From the IMG/VR virus record IMGVR_UViG_3300047550_006349, positions 1-27,780 of that record: DNA of 27,780 bases; one strand, given 5' to 3'. The notes beneath the pieces were generated by a model. That model was not told where the DNA came from and did no database searches. It saw only the letters and a program-made list of their open reading frames with translations. A program made the position numbers and the translations under genes. Of this stretch, positions 1 through 7,831 are shown in pieces. Origin of the DNA: a virus. Numbering within the stretch: position 1 is the stretch's first letter; each line of letters opens with the position of its first letter.

Positions 1-637
1 CCATGCTAGTATTTGTACCAGTTTTTTTGTCACTTTGAAAATCTGGTTCCTGTCCAACAAAACCCTTAATCATATCTTTTTTAAAATTATATTTTCTAAA
101 TCTTAATAATTTATCTTCCTTATCATACTCTTCTGGGTCAAAATATCCGCTTTCTTGTAAGAACTTATAAAAAAACACTTGCGTACTTTGTTTTATCCTA
201 TCGTAATATTCTGTTATAAAGGTAGGTTGCGTTATTCTCTGAACTGTTCCTCTAGTATTAGCAGTATTTTTTAAATTTTCTTGTTTAACTTCTCTAGATG
301 GTTTTTGTGAATTTAAATTATTTATTGTTTCTACAGTGGGTTTAAATAAAAAAGTTGTATTATTTTTTTCAACAACTACATCATAAAAAGTTATTGTTAT
401 AGGCTTCCAAATTAATCTTTTTGGAAAATTAAAAGTATGCGAATATAGGTATTTTGCTTGTTGCACTCCTATTTCAAAAGATGGCTTATCTACGCTCTTA
501 GCAAAATAAAACGGTATTATATTGGCAGTTGGGCTAGACTCTGTTCCTAAAATGCGACTATCGTGCGCACCAAAAGAAATAACCCATCTGTGACTCTGTT
601 TAGGCGTCAATTCAGATGGGTTATTCCAGAAAGCCAT
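1..637 (-). CDS. Second tail-tube-like protein (gp19 paralog), 3' end beyond the window
   Basis: An open frame runs from the ATG at 635-637 to the window edge, giving 212 codons without a stop; it continues outside. It starts MAFWNNPSELTPKQ, which matches the opening of the neighbouring tube protein (MAFWSDANLDPKRQ). Both continue with a beta-rich segment containing F-N/A-F-P-K/G followed by the W-x-(P/T)-(I/V)-x-I-x-F pattern. The coding strand has GAGGA upstream of the ATG and a CTACTTAT motif 31 bases before it. In T4 the tube fold recurs in gp19 and in the baseplate tube initiator gp54, so this may be a second tube subunit, a tube terminator or an initiator. Paralogy is seen directly; the exact role is inferred. 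It is longer than the usual tube protein (about 163 residues in T4), with an added lysine- and glutamine-rich middle. Confidence 0.72.
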   Translation of the reverse strand, partial: MAFWNNPSELTPKQSHRWVISFGAHDSRILGTESSPTANIIPFYFAKSVDKPSFEIGVQQAKYLYSHTFNFPKRLIWKPITITFYDVVVEKNNTTFLFKPTVETINNLNSQKPSREVKQENLKNTANTRGTVQRITQPTFITEYYDRIKQSTQVFFYKFLQESGYFDPEEYDKEDKLLRFRKYNFKKDMIKGFVGQEPDFQSDKKTGTNTSM

Positions 638-668
638 TTAGGTATCCTCTTATAGGTTATATTATACT

Positions 669-676
669 ATAAGTAG
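669..676 (-). promoter_or_regulatory. Candidate late promoter motif (CTACTTAT)
   Basis: The coding strand reads CTACTTAT followed by AGTATAAT, ending exactly 31 bases before the ATG at 637. The same spacing is seen before the starts at 9055 and 26247. A TATAAT-like hexamer directly follows. No experimental support; the call rests on recurrence in intergenic gaps. Confidence 0.45.
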
Positions 677-692
677 GATCTAAAATAAAATC

Positions 693-1217
693 TTATAGAG
701 CTATTTCGGCCCAATCGTAACGGAAGGTATATGTTGCGGTTAGGATGCCTTCGGCACTGTAGTCAAGTTCATTTAGTGCAACTTTTGTAATCCAAGCATT
801 ATTTAGAGTCCAGCGATCTTCAACTTCACCAGTTGAACGTAGTACTTCAACTAATACTCTGCCTGAATTTGCTACAGCTGTTGATTTACCGATTGTTGCA
901 TAATTAGCCGTTTGTGGTGTACCGCCAACAGCAACTGGGCTTACCCAGCCAGCTTGTTGAAGATATCTATATGAATCTTTAGATACGTTTGCCGATACAG
1001 CATCAACAAATTTGATATCAACTGTATTCCAAGTGACTTTGCCGGGGAAAGCAAATTCTTTATCTAAAAAGTGAACTTTTGTGTTGTCGCCAACAGTATA
1101 TTGTGGACGACCAGCACTTTGTGCTAAGAACGTAGAGTCTGTTCCAAGGCGGCTAAAGCTCACCTTGAACTTAAATTGACGCTTTGGGTCTAAATTTGCA
1201 TCGCTCCAGAAAGCCAT
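693..1217 (-). CDS. gp19: Tail tube protein (gp19-like)
   Basis: This 174-residue protein should form the inner tube of a contractile tail, through which DNA passes. Its length is close to T4 gp19 (about 163 residues). It follows the sheath gene by 26 bases, the standard sheath-tube order. The sequence is mostly beta with the tube-family pattern: an N-terminal (K/R)-x-F-K-F-K-V-S-F strand, the W-N-T-V-D-I-K-F strand and a C-terminal Y-x-A-E-G-I-L-T-A-T-Y-T-F-R-Y-D strand. A clear AGGAG lies upstream of the ATG. No promoter motif or terminator lies between it and the sheath, so the two are probably co-transcribed. Family call is confident from context and pattern; no database search was made. 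Confidence 0.88.
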   Translation of the reverse strand: MAFWSDANLDPKRQFKFKVSFSRLGTDSTFLAQSAGRPQYTVGDNTKVHFLDKEFAFPGKVTWNTVDIKFVDAVSANVSKDSYRYLQQAGWVSPVAVGGTPQTANYATIGKSTAVANSGRVLVEVLRSTGEVEDRWTLNNAWITKVALNELDYSAEGILTATYTFRYDWAEIAL

Positions 1218-1243
1218 ATATTTATTCTCCTAATAACTTTTTA

Positions 1244-3700
1244 TTATTCTGTAAATGCTGCACCAGAGTTGGTAACTACGAAATCAATACCGATATATTC
1301 GATAGCTCTGGTTGGTTTGACATAAATCTTGCAGTACATGATATTGCGATCAACTAGATCTGCTGTTGTTGTACTGCTGTCTAATACTACCTTGGCGTCA
1401 TCAAGACCATAAGCGTTCTTGATTGCAAGTAGGAAAGGATCTACAACACCCTTGAAGTTGTTCCATGTTGCTTCAATGTTTGGCTCAAATAGTACGCGGG
1501 TTGCAGCGCGTGAAATTTGCTTCTTGATGTAGTTTAGTAATCTGCGAACGTTTACGCGATCAAGAGCGCTTGGTGTTACCTGTAGCGTCTTTTGACCAAA
1601 AATTAGTACGCCTTCGCTTGGGAAAGTAGCAATTGGGTTAATGTTTACGGCATATAGATCGTCACGGTCGCTAGCGTTTAATTGTAAAGCTGTGCGGCTA
1701 ACACCGATACCTGCATTACCTTCTGTTAGACCACCACGATTGAAACCAGCTGGCGCAAACCATAGAGCGCTACGACCTTCTGTACCACCAAATGCGCCGA
1801 GTGCTGCGATTGACGCTGGCATAAAGATGCCTTCGCTTGCTACGAATACAGCTGGGAAATATGCAGCGCCGTAGCTGTCATCAATAGCACGATTAGTTAG
1901 ATTAGTGATAACATCTGTTGTGCTTGTTGGACGGGCTTCTGTGCCATTATTTTCCCAAGAATATAAATAATCACCTTCTAGATCAATAATAGCTAGGGCA
2001 TCGCCTCTTGCACGGCATACGCTAACCATGTGGCTGGTTAGTGTTGCTTCTTTTAGGTTTGGTACGCAGAGAACGTTCATATCGATTGTTTCTGGATTTG
2101 AAACAATGTCGATTGCTTGTTTGATTGAACGATAGGCTGCGCTATCTGTTTCATTGTTACCATCAAGTAGATCAAAGTTAACAAATGGTTCTGCAACTGT
2201 GATGTCTGCGCCATCAAAACCACCATATAGTGGCATATTGAAACCAAATATAGTTCCGTTTAATAGTAGATCAGTTGAATTATATGTAACGCCATCATAT
2301 TGAACGGCTGTTGATGTACTTGTCATGTATCTCGTGCTGAATAGCGTTTCAGCACCTAATGTTGCTGCTACTGATTTAGCAGCTAAAATGTCTACTAGAT
2401 CGGCATTGCTTGTTACATCTGATACAAGGCCAAAACGTGTTGATTTAGCTGCTGAAAGTTTAACGCTTGATGTTAATAATTCAATTGCAGCGTGAGTAGT
2501 TGTTTTGCCGGGAACTTTACCTGTTACAACTGGCATACCTTGCATACGGAAGCCGTGTGGTAAATCAGTTGGCGCTGGTGTAACATTTTGTGGTAGTTCT
2601 ACGCGCACATATGCTGATCTGTTTGCATATGAACCATATTCTACGTAGTGGCTATTTGTTGCATCCCATTGACGATATGAATCACCAATGCGTCTTGCGA
2701 TAAAGTCTGCTGAATTTGGATCAAGTGATACGCCCGAGAAACGTTCTAGAACGGTTTCTGTTGCTGATTCGTAAAGCTTACGGATAACAACGTCAAATGT
2801 ACCGTACTTTGTTACATTTTGATTTCTTGAAGCGCGAACATTTTCGATTGAGATTTTGATATCTTTTGAAAGGCTTGCACCGCTGTTTAGACCAACAAAC
2901 TTAAATAGATTTGTTGGATCTGCACCACTTGCATGATCCGAGGTTACCCAGCCAGTTTCTGCGCTAACGGAACCACTGCTTGCGCCTGAAAAGCTGTTCC
3001 AAGTTGAAGCTGTTACATAAATGGCAGATACTGTTGTTTGTAGTGAATTTTCAAAGCTTTGGCCGAGGAAATAACCTTCATCAGCAAGTTTTGTTGGATT
3101 TGTATTTAATACATTACGTAAAAAGATTGGGCTTGATGCTACTAATGAGAAAGGAACTTCTTCTCTACCTGTAGATGAGCTAATAAATAAAGAACCGCCT
3201 GAAGAATATGATCCAGAGTTTGCGCTTGAATAACCGCCAACAGAGTTAGAGACTTCTACGGCATAACCAGCATCTGTATAAATAACACCAGCTAGAACTG
3301 CGGTTGAGCCGCTAACTGAATAAAGTTCATAAGCTCCGTTTGTAGACCAGCCGGGATTACCAGTTTCGCCAGCTGGAGTGTTAACGCCCGCAAGACGAAC
3401 AACTGTTACTGGGCTTGAGTTACGAAGGAACGCTTTTGCAGCATATGTTGCAAAAGTTGGTGCTGTTGGTACACCAGAGCGCCAAACATCAGCTGCGCCA
3501 ACATTACCATTTGATGTTGAACCGAAAACTTTTTCTAGTTCACCAACGCTGTTAACAATAACAGGTTGCATTGCTGGGCCTTTTGCAGTACGACCAATAA
3601 CAACTGGGCCTACAGCTGGTGGTGTTGGTGTGATGATTGAATCATCTATTTCGTTGATTTGTACGCCGGGGGATACAAAGCGGAACTTTTCAATAGCCAT
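1244..3700 (-). CDS. gp18: Contractile tail sheath protein (gp18-like)
   Basis: This 818-residue protein is the tail sheath, which contracts to drive the tube through the host envelope. The N-terminus has the typical sheath opening, F-x-S-P-G-V-Q-I-N-E-I-D, followed by V-G-P-V-V-I-G-R-T-A-K-G-P. The C-terminal part carries the conserved sheath signature: F-E-P-N followed by T-W-N-N-F, then V-D-P-F-L, G-L-D-D-A, and K-P-T-R-A-I-E-Y-I-G-I-D-F. T4 gp18 has about 659 residues. The extra length here lies mainly in a Ser/Gly/Thr-rich middle (roughly residues 130-400), probably a surface-exposed insertion. AGGAG precedes the ATG and a CTACTTAT motif lies 47 bases upstream. The next gene is the tube. 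Confidence 0.93.
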   Translation of the reverse strand: MAIEKFRFVSPGVQINEIDDSIITPTPPAVGPVVIGRTAKGPAMQPVIVNSVGELEKVFGSTSNGNVGAADVWRSGVPTAPTFATYAAKAFLRNSSPVTVVRLAGVNTPAGETGNPGWSTNGAYELYSVSGSTAVLAGVIYTDAGYAVEVSNSVGGYSSANSGSYSSGGSLFISSSTGREEVPFSLVASSPIFLRNVLNTNPTKLADEGYFLGQSFENSLQTTVSAIYVTASTWNSFSGASSGSVSAETGWVTSDHASGADPTNLFKFVGLNSGASLSKDIKISIENVRASRNQNVTKYGTFDVVIRKLYESATETVLERFSGVSLDPNSADFIARRIGDSYRQWDATNSHYVEYGSYANRSAYVRVELPQNVTPAPTDLPHGFRMQGMPVVTGKVPGKTTTHAAIELLTSSVKLSAAKSTRFGLVSDVTSNADLVDILAAKSVAATLGAETLFSTRYMTSTSTAVQYDGVTYNSTDLLLNGTIFGFNMPLYGGFDGADITVAEPFVNFDLLDGNNETDSAAYRSIKQAIDIVSNPETIDMNVLCVPNLKEATLTSHMVSVCRARGDALAIIDLEGDYLYSWENNGTEARPTSTTDVITNLTNRAIDDSYGAAYFPAVFVASEGIFMPASIAALGAFGGTEGRSALWFAPAGFNRGGLTEGNAGIGVSRTALQLNASDRDDLYAVNINPIATFPSEGVLIFGQKTLQVTPSALDRVNVRRLLNYIKKQISRAATRVLFEPNIEATWNNFKGVVDPFLLAIKNAYGLDDAKVVLDSSTTTADLVDRNIMYCKIYVKPTRAIEYIGIDFVVTNSGAAFTE

Positions 3701-3747
3701 TAAAATAGTCTCCTAAAACTGTATTTCTGTATGTGTGAAAACTTATA

Positions 3748-3755
3748 ATAAGTAG
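3748..3755 (-). promoter_or_regulatory. Candidate late promoter motif (CTACTTAT) before the sheath gene
   Basis: CTACTTAT followed by TATAAG on the coding strand, 47 bases upstream of the sheath ATG, in a 78-base gap between the gp14-like gene and the sheath. One of six intergenic copies of the motif. Confidence 0.45.
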
Positions 3756-3778
3756 ATGGAAAAATTATGAAAATCCAT

Positions 3779-4276
3779 TTATTTAGCATCAAATACGCCA
3801 TCACGCGCTTTAATGCATTTTGCTGCTATTTCCATCTTTATATTTGAGTCACCAAACAGACGTTTTGGCTCTAAAAGTGTAACAATTTCAAAATACGAAT
3901 TATCATAAAAAAGAAAATCGCCTTCACGCACAAAAAGATCTTGATCTTCTACTAATCTACGTTTATGAAAATGAACAACAATTGATGGACGGCGATCAAC
4001 TCCAAAATTATTTGTTGTTGTTTTATAACCTTCCCACTCAACAAGCGCATGAATATGCACAGGCGGTAAGAAAGTTTTCTTTAGAGCTTCGCCGTATAAC
4101 GGATGAAAGTTTGTATGCTCTAGACTTACTGGATAATAAACAACAGCTTGACCTATTACGCGCTCAATAAGCTCATCGTTGACCTGTTTTACAAGATCTT
4201 TTTCTTTCTTACCCGTAAAGAGCGGAGGAGGAGGAGCTTCTGGCTGCGTCCATTTATTGCCTTTCTTTTTAGCCAT
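3779..4276 (-). CDS. gp14: Neck protein, gp14-like
   Basis: This 165-residue protein probably belongs to the neck that seals the filled head and joins it to the tail. After a Lys- and Pro-rich N-terminus (residues 1-28) it follows the layout I know from gp14-type neck proteins. That layout is a short helix leading to V-V-Y-Y-P, then a P-L-Y-G-E-A turn, an H-I-H-A-L-V-E-W-E-G-Y strand, an N-F-G-V loop, and a V-x-F-H-K-R-R-L-V segment before E-G-D-F-L-F-Y. It sits directly downstream of a gp13-like gene, matching the T4 13-14 pairing. T4 gp14 is longer (about 256 residues), so this is a compact version. The call rests on motif resemblance and position. Confidence 0.6.
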   Translation of the reverse strand: MAKKKGNKWTQPEAPPPPLFTGKKEKDLVKQVNDELIERVIGQAVVYYPVSLEHTNFHPLYGEALKKTFLPPVHIHALVEWEGYKTTTNNFGVDRRPSIVVHFHKRRLVEDQDLFVREGDFLFYDNSYFEIVTLLEPKRLFGDSNIKMEIAAKCIKARDGVFDAK

Positions 4277-4324
4277 TTATTTTCTCTGTTTATAAAAATG
4301 TTACATCAATATTAGCGACTAAAA

Positions 4325-5602
4325 TCACCCCACATAAATTAAGTTTGGAGCGTAATTTTGAATTTTTGATGTGTTATCTGCAATTGAAGCATCTTTCTCA
4401 AGAAGCTTATCGTATGTTGTTTCATCAAGAATTTTTATTAGCTCGTCACGTAAATCTTTTTGTTCCGCTTTTGCTTCTGTTACAAGAGCGGTACCATTTA
4501 AGGTAACTGTTTCGCCGGGAATAGGGATATTAGCAAACTTGCTACGAATATAACCAAGCATTTCTTTGCATAATGATAAACAAAAACGACGTATCCATTG
4601 TTTACCAATGCTGTTTATTTTATCATATGGTATGTTTTGAAATGGTAATGTATTCATATTATTGACGCCATCGGTTCCGGCGTTTGTAATATTATCGCTT
4701 TGCTCTCCCCATACTTCTGTTGGTAATTGATACTCAAACCAGAAATTGATTGGGCTGTTTGAGCTTGGTACTGGATATATACGTACTTTATTATCCCGAA
4801 TTTGATAACTATAATCACTTACGCGGGTTTTGATAGCATCTTCATATGCCATAGCCTGTAGCTTATTTTGCCACGTTGGGATAATTTCAAACGTGCTATC
4901 GTCCGCATATTGACCATATGTTGAAAGGTTTCCTACAACGTTTAAGCCGCCGAAATAACCATAAAAGTTCCATGATGCGGCAGTTGTTTTATAGAATACT
5001 CTTTTGATTAGTACCCTTTTATTTGCAACAGATGCGCTGTGATCTGGGCTGGACATCAATATTGATTGTAGATCGTAATCTTGTTGACCAGCGGTAACAG
5101 TAAATGATGCTGAATAAACAGGTTCTGTGCCGTTTAGCGACACCATACTTGAGAAACCTTGTCCAACTCTTTGGGCATATCCTAATGAGAACTTGGGGTA
5201 TTTTAGCTCTAAATGCTCATCGGTGCCGTATTCAGAGCCTGTTAGCTGGCCCTTTTGATCAAATGACCCTGTTTTAGCTCCAAGGGCGCGCGATAATGAG
5301 TTTTTTGTTTGATGTAAATTTACAAGATATGAATACTCAAGACACGCTTCTTCATAAGCTGCATACACTTGCGAATCAACAATTTCTATATCAAGAACAT
5401 CGCCACCAAGCTTTTTATATACAAACGCAACCTGTTCTGCTGCGCCTTGTTGAAAAAGACCAATTTGATCATTTGACCAATATGTATCGTTTACGTAAAT
5501 ACCAAATGGTAGTGATGAGGTTGTTACAAGTGCAGCACTGCCTGTTGGGGATAATACGCTTTTGCTGCTATTCGATATAGGTGTGAGTACAGGATATGCC
5601 AT
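4325..5602 (-). CDS. gp13: Neck / head-completion protein, gp13-like
   Basis: This 425-residue protein has an early segment (about residues 55-95) with the usual connector pattern: a helix ending L-G-G, D-I-E-I-V-D, then A-Y-E-E-A-C-L-E-Y. This resembles T4 gp13 and other head-tail connectors. The C-terminal quarter has a helix (L-C-K-E-M-L-G-Y-I-R-S-K-F) followed by I-P-I-P-G-E-T-V-T-L-N-G and a coiled helix. I recognise that combination from gp13-type neck proteins of marine T4-like phages. Between them is a beta-rich domain with many aromatic residues, absent from the shorter T4 protein (about 309 residues). The start is preceded by GGCGG. It is followed by the gp14-like gene. It could instead be named only a connector protein. 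Confidence 0.6.
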   Translation of the reverse strand: MAYPVLTPISNSSKSVLSPTGSAALVTTSSLPFGIYVNDTYWSNDQIGLFQQGAAEQVAFVYKKLGGDVLDIEIVDSQVYAAYEEACLEYSYLVNLHQTKNSLSRALGAKTGSFDQKGQLTGSEYGTDEHLELKYPKFSLGYAQRVGQGFSSMVSLNGTEPVYSASFTVTAGQQDYDLQSILMSSPDHSASVANKRVLIKRVFYKTTAASWNFYGYFGGLNVVGNLSTYGQYADDSTFEIIPTWQNKLQAMAYEDAIKTRVSDYSYQIRDNKVRIYPVPSSNSPINFWFEYQLPTEVWGEQSDNITNAGTDGVNNMNTLPFQNIPYDKINSIGKQWIRRFCLSLCKEMLGYIRSKFANIPIPGETVTLNGTALVTEAKAEQKDLRDELIKILDETTYDKLLEKDASIADNTSKIQNYAPNLIYVG

Positions 5603-5607
5603 TTATA

Positions 5608-5886
5608 TTATCCGCCCATGCTGGCTAATTGTTTATTAATCTCATCTATTTCTGATTGTAAGCTGCTTATTGTATTACTTGCCGATTTGGCGGCAAGTAA
5701 ATCAGATTTTTTTTGGTTTAATAAATTTTTTAAATGATCTTTTTGTTTTTTTTGTTGTACTGGGTCTGGTTTTTGTTGTACGGGTTGTTGCATTGCTGTT
5801 GGTGGCACAGACGTATTGTTAAATTCTTCTAACCTACTCAGCTCTTCTTTTATTAATTGTTTTAAAAAACTTTTTGTTATTTTCAT
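5608..5886 (-). CDS. Small putative internal head protein with capsid-targeting-like N-terminus
   Basis: A 92-residue protein starting MKITKSFLKQLIKEEL. Residues 12-14 are I-K-E, a match to the (Ile/Leu)-X-Glu site cut by T4-type gp21 protease. The middle is Gln/Pro-rich (residues 25-48) and the rest is a predicted coiled coil. It is the first gene after the strong terminator behind the capsid gene and has its own promoter-like motif 18 bases before the ATG, with GAGG as ribosome binding site. Four other small proteins in the window have a related start. I recognise no function-bearing domain; packaging inside the head is an inference. Confidence 0.7.
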   Translation of the reverse strand: MKITKSFLKQLIKEELSRLEEFNNTSVPPTAMQQPVQQKPDPVQQKKQKDHLKNLLNQKKSDLLAAKSASNTISSLQSEIDEINKQLASMGG

Positions 5887-5904
5887 ACTATAACCTCTTG
5901 TGAA

Positions 5905-5912
5905 ATAAGTAG
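5905..5912 (-). promoter_or_regulatory. Candidate late promoter motif (CTACTTAT) after the capsid terminator
   Basis: CTACTTAT on the coding strand, 18 bases before the ATG of the 92-residue protein and 12 bases downstream of the T run of the capsid terminator. A terminator followed at once by a promoter would reset transcription for the neck and tail genes. Confidence 0.42.
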
Positions 5913-5924
5913 TTTTCGGATAAT

Positions 5925-5953
5925 AAAAAACCCCGCCTCTTTTGGAGGCGGGG
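5925..5953 (-). terminator. Rho-independent terminator after the major capsid gene
   Basis: On the coding strand a perfect 9-base-pair stem (CCCCGCCTC / GAGGCGGGG) with a 5-base loop (CAAAA) is followed by six T residues. It begins 25 bases after the capsid stop codon. One of only two strong hairpin-plus-T-run structures in the window. Confidence 0.95.
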
Positions 5954-5977
5954 CAGCTTTTCAGCTTTTAATTTTTA

Positions 5978-7804
5978 CTAACCGAGTAGATCCATCACTA
6001 CGCAGAGGCCGTACATGTCTGGGCGAACCATCGCCTTACCATAACGGGTCATAACAGCCTTACGTGGTGTAAAGGTGTCTGGATCGAAGATGGTTGGTGT
6101 GGTTTGTAGTGGAACGTATGGTGAGTATACGTAGCCGCTTTCGAGGAAGCTTGCACCCTTACGACCAACGAGGATTACTGAACGTGGGAAGTATGGGTCA
6201 ACGATTACGTCGAACTTGGCATTTAGAGCGCCAACCTTAACTGCACCGGTTGAGCCTTTTTCGCTATCGTGTGTAACGGTAGCGCGGAAGCCAGCGGTGA
6301 ATTCAAGGATGTTTGCAACTTCTGGTGAAACAACGATGAAGTTTGCACCACCGCGTAGTGTTTTACGGTGGATGTTAGCTGATACGTCGTTGATTGTTTC
6401 TAGTAGTGTTTCGTACCACATTGAAACGTTACCAGTGAAATCTGGTGGGTAGGTTGGACCGCCGCCGACTGCTGATAGATCAGCGCCAGTGTTGCGATTT
6501 ACGAACTTACCGGGACGGCGTGACCAGTACTTAACGCCAGCGGTTGCGCCCTTGACTAGATCGTTTAGGATTTCTTGATCAATTTCAAGACCGATTTGTT
6601 CTGATAGAATTGAAGTTAATTCTACTTCGGCATCGAGGTTGTGGTAAGCGTTTAGGTCTTGGCCGAGTTCTGGAGTCCAAGCTGCCTTGAGCTTACGGGT
6701 ACGGGCAGTGATTGAGAAGCTGTCAACCTTGAGTTGGATCTCAGGGATGTTAGCGCTGTTTTCTAGTGACCAAGGTGAGGTACCAGCAAGTGCGCCGAGA
6801 ACGCTGTTACCAGTGCTGTCGGTTACGCCAGTGAGCTTATCTTTGATTGGAATTTCAACTACTAGTGAACCAACTGAACCAGTAGCAAAATCATCGCCAG
6901 CAGCAAATGAAACTGATGATGAGTGGAGGAATACCATTTCAACGTACTTGGTGCCGAGTGTATCAGCAGCAGCGTAAACGCCAGCGCCTTCAACAACTTT
7001 GGTTAGGCGGCGAACTGGTTGAGCAAGTAGACCAGCTGCTGAAGCAAGTGAACCTGCTGATGTGCCAACGCCAGCTGCTGCTGAGCCTGAAGCGATTGAG
7101 ATTGAGGTTAGATCTTGTTCGGCAATTAATGCACCAGCAGTGGTAAGTGATGATACTGGGAAGCGAACAACAACCGCCTTCTTGGTGGTTTCTGCGAGAA
7201 GATCTGGGTCTTCGCGGAGTAGAGCTGCGCCAGCATCGCTTGGAGCAGAAAGATCAACTGATGCAGTGATTGCAACAACTGATGTACCAGCAAGAGTTTC
7301 AGCATAACGAGCAGTACCGTAACCGCTGGTTAGTGCGAAGAAACCTTTTTCAGCGTAAGCGTTACCGTCTACGCGAACACCTTGACGAATTTGTTCACCG
7401 ACGCGATCACCGAATAGTGATTCACCTTGGGTGATAACTTTGTCGTCTGATAGACCAAGATCGTTACCATGACGGAAGTCCATGAAGAATACTAGACCTG
7501 ATGGTAGGCTCATTGGTTGTACTGAGACTAGATCGTTGGCGATAAGGCCAGCAAATACGCGGCGTACGATTGGGAACGCAACAGCTGCGAAACCTTGTAC
7601 GTCACCACCTGACATGGTGTTAGCTTCGCGGAGTAGTTCTTTGGCTTGGTTTTCAAGTAACATAGCCATTGAACCACGTTGGTATTCGTCACCGATACCT
7701 TCGAGTAGACCTGAAGCTTCCCACTTGCTTACTAGTGCTGCACTTTCTTTTCTTTTGTCTTGGAAGACTGTGCCTTCCGTAAGACGTTCTAATACGTTAG
7801 CCAT
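5978..7804 (-). CDS. gp23: Major capsid protein (gp23-like)
   Basis: This 608-residue protein is the main subunit of the head shell. The segment at about residues 75-110 is the best marker: F-P-I-V-R-R-V-F, then L-V-S-V-Q-P-M-S-L-P-S-G and a F-M-D-F strand, as in T4-type gp23. The N-terminal 60 residues are charged and helical and end L-R-E at 58-60. Cleavage there by gp21 would leave a mature chain starting at Ala61, close to the T4 cut after residue 65. It is longer than T4 gp23 (521 residues), probably through an Ala/Ser/Thr-rich insertion around residues 150-330. Its base composition is visibly richer in G+C than its neighbours. It follows the scaffold gene by 27 bases with a good GAGAGGA site, and ends at a strong terminator. 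Confidence 0.96.
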   Translation of the reverse strand: MANVLERLTEGTVFQDKRKESAALVSKWEASGLLEGIGDEYQRGSMAMLLENQAKELLREANTMSGGDVQGFAAVAFPIVRRVFAGLIANDLVSVQPMSLPSGLVFFMDFRHGNDLGLSDDKVITQGESLFGDRVGEQIRQGVRVDGNAYAEKGFFALTSGYGTARYAETLAGTSVVAITASVDLSAPSDAGAALLREDPDLLAETTKKAVVVRFPVSSLTTAGALIAEQDLTSISIASGSAAAGVGTSAGSLASAAGLLAQPVRRLTKVVEGAGVYAAADTLGTKYVEMVFLHSSSVSFAAGDDFATGSVGSLVVEIPIKDKLTGVTDSTGNSVLGALAGTSPWSLENSANIPEIQLKVDSFSITARTRKLKAAWTPELGQDLNAYHNLDAEVELTSILSEQIGLEIDQEILNDLVKGATAGVKYWSRRPGKFVNRNTGADLSAVGGGPTYPPDFTGNVSMWYETLLETINDVSANIHRKTLRGGANFIVVSPEVANILEFTAGFRATVTHDSEKGSTGAVKVGALNAKFDVIVDPYFPRSVILVGRKGASFLESGYVYSPYVPLQTTPTIFDPDTFTPRKAVMTRYGKAMVRPDMYGLCVVMDLLG

Positions 7805-7831
7805 AATATGTTTTCCTCTCTAATGAGATTG

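Noticed and set aside
6687-7823. Several plus-strand open frames opposite the capsid gene
   Set aside because: They lie antisense to a clearly recognised gene, have no ribosome sites of note and low-complexity products. They are by-products of the capsid gene's codon use.
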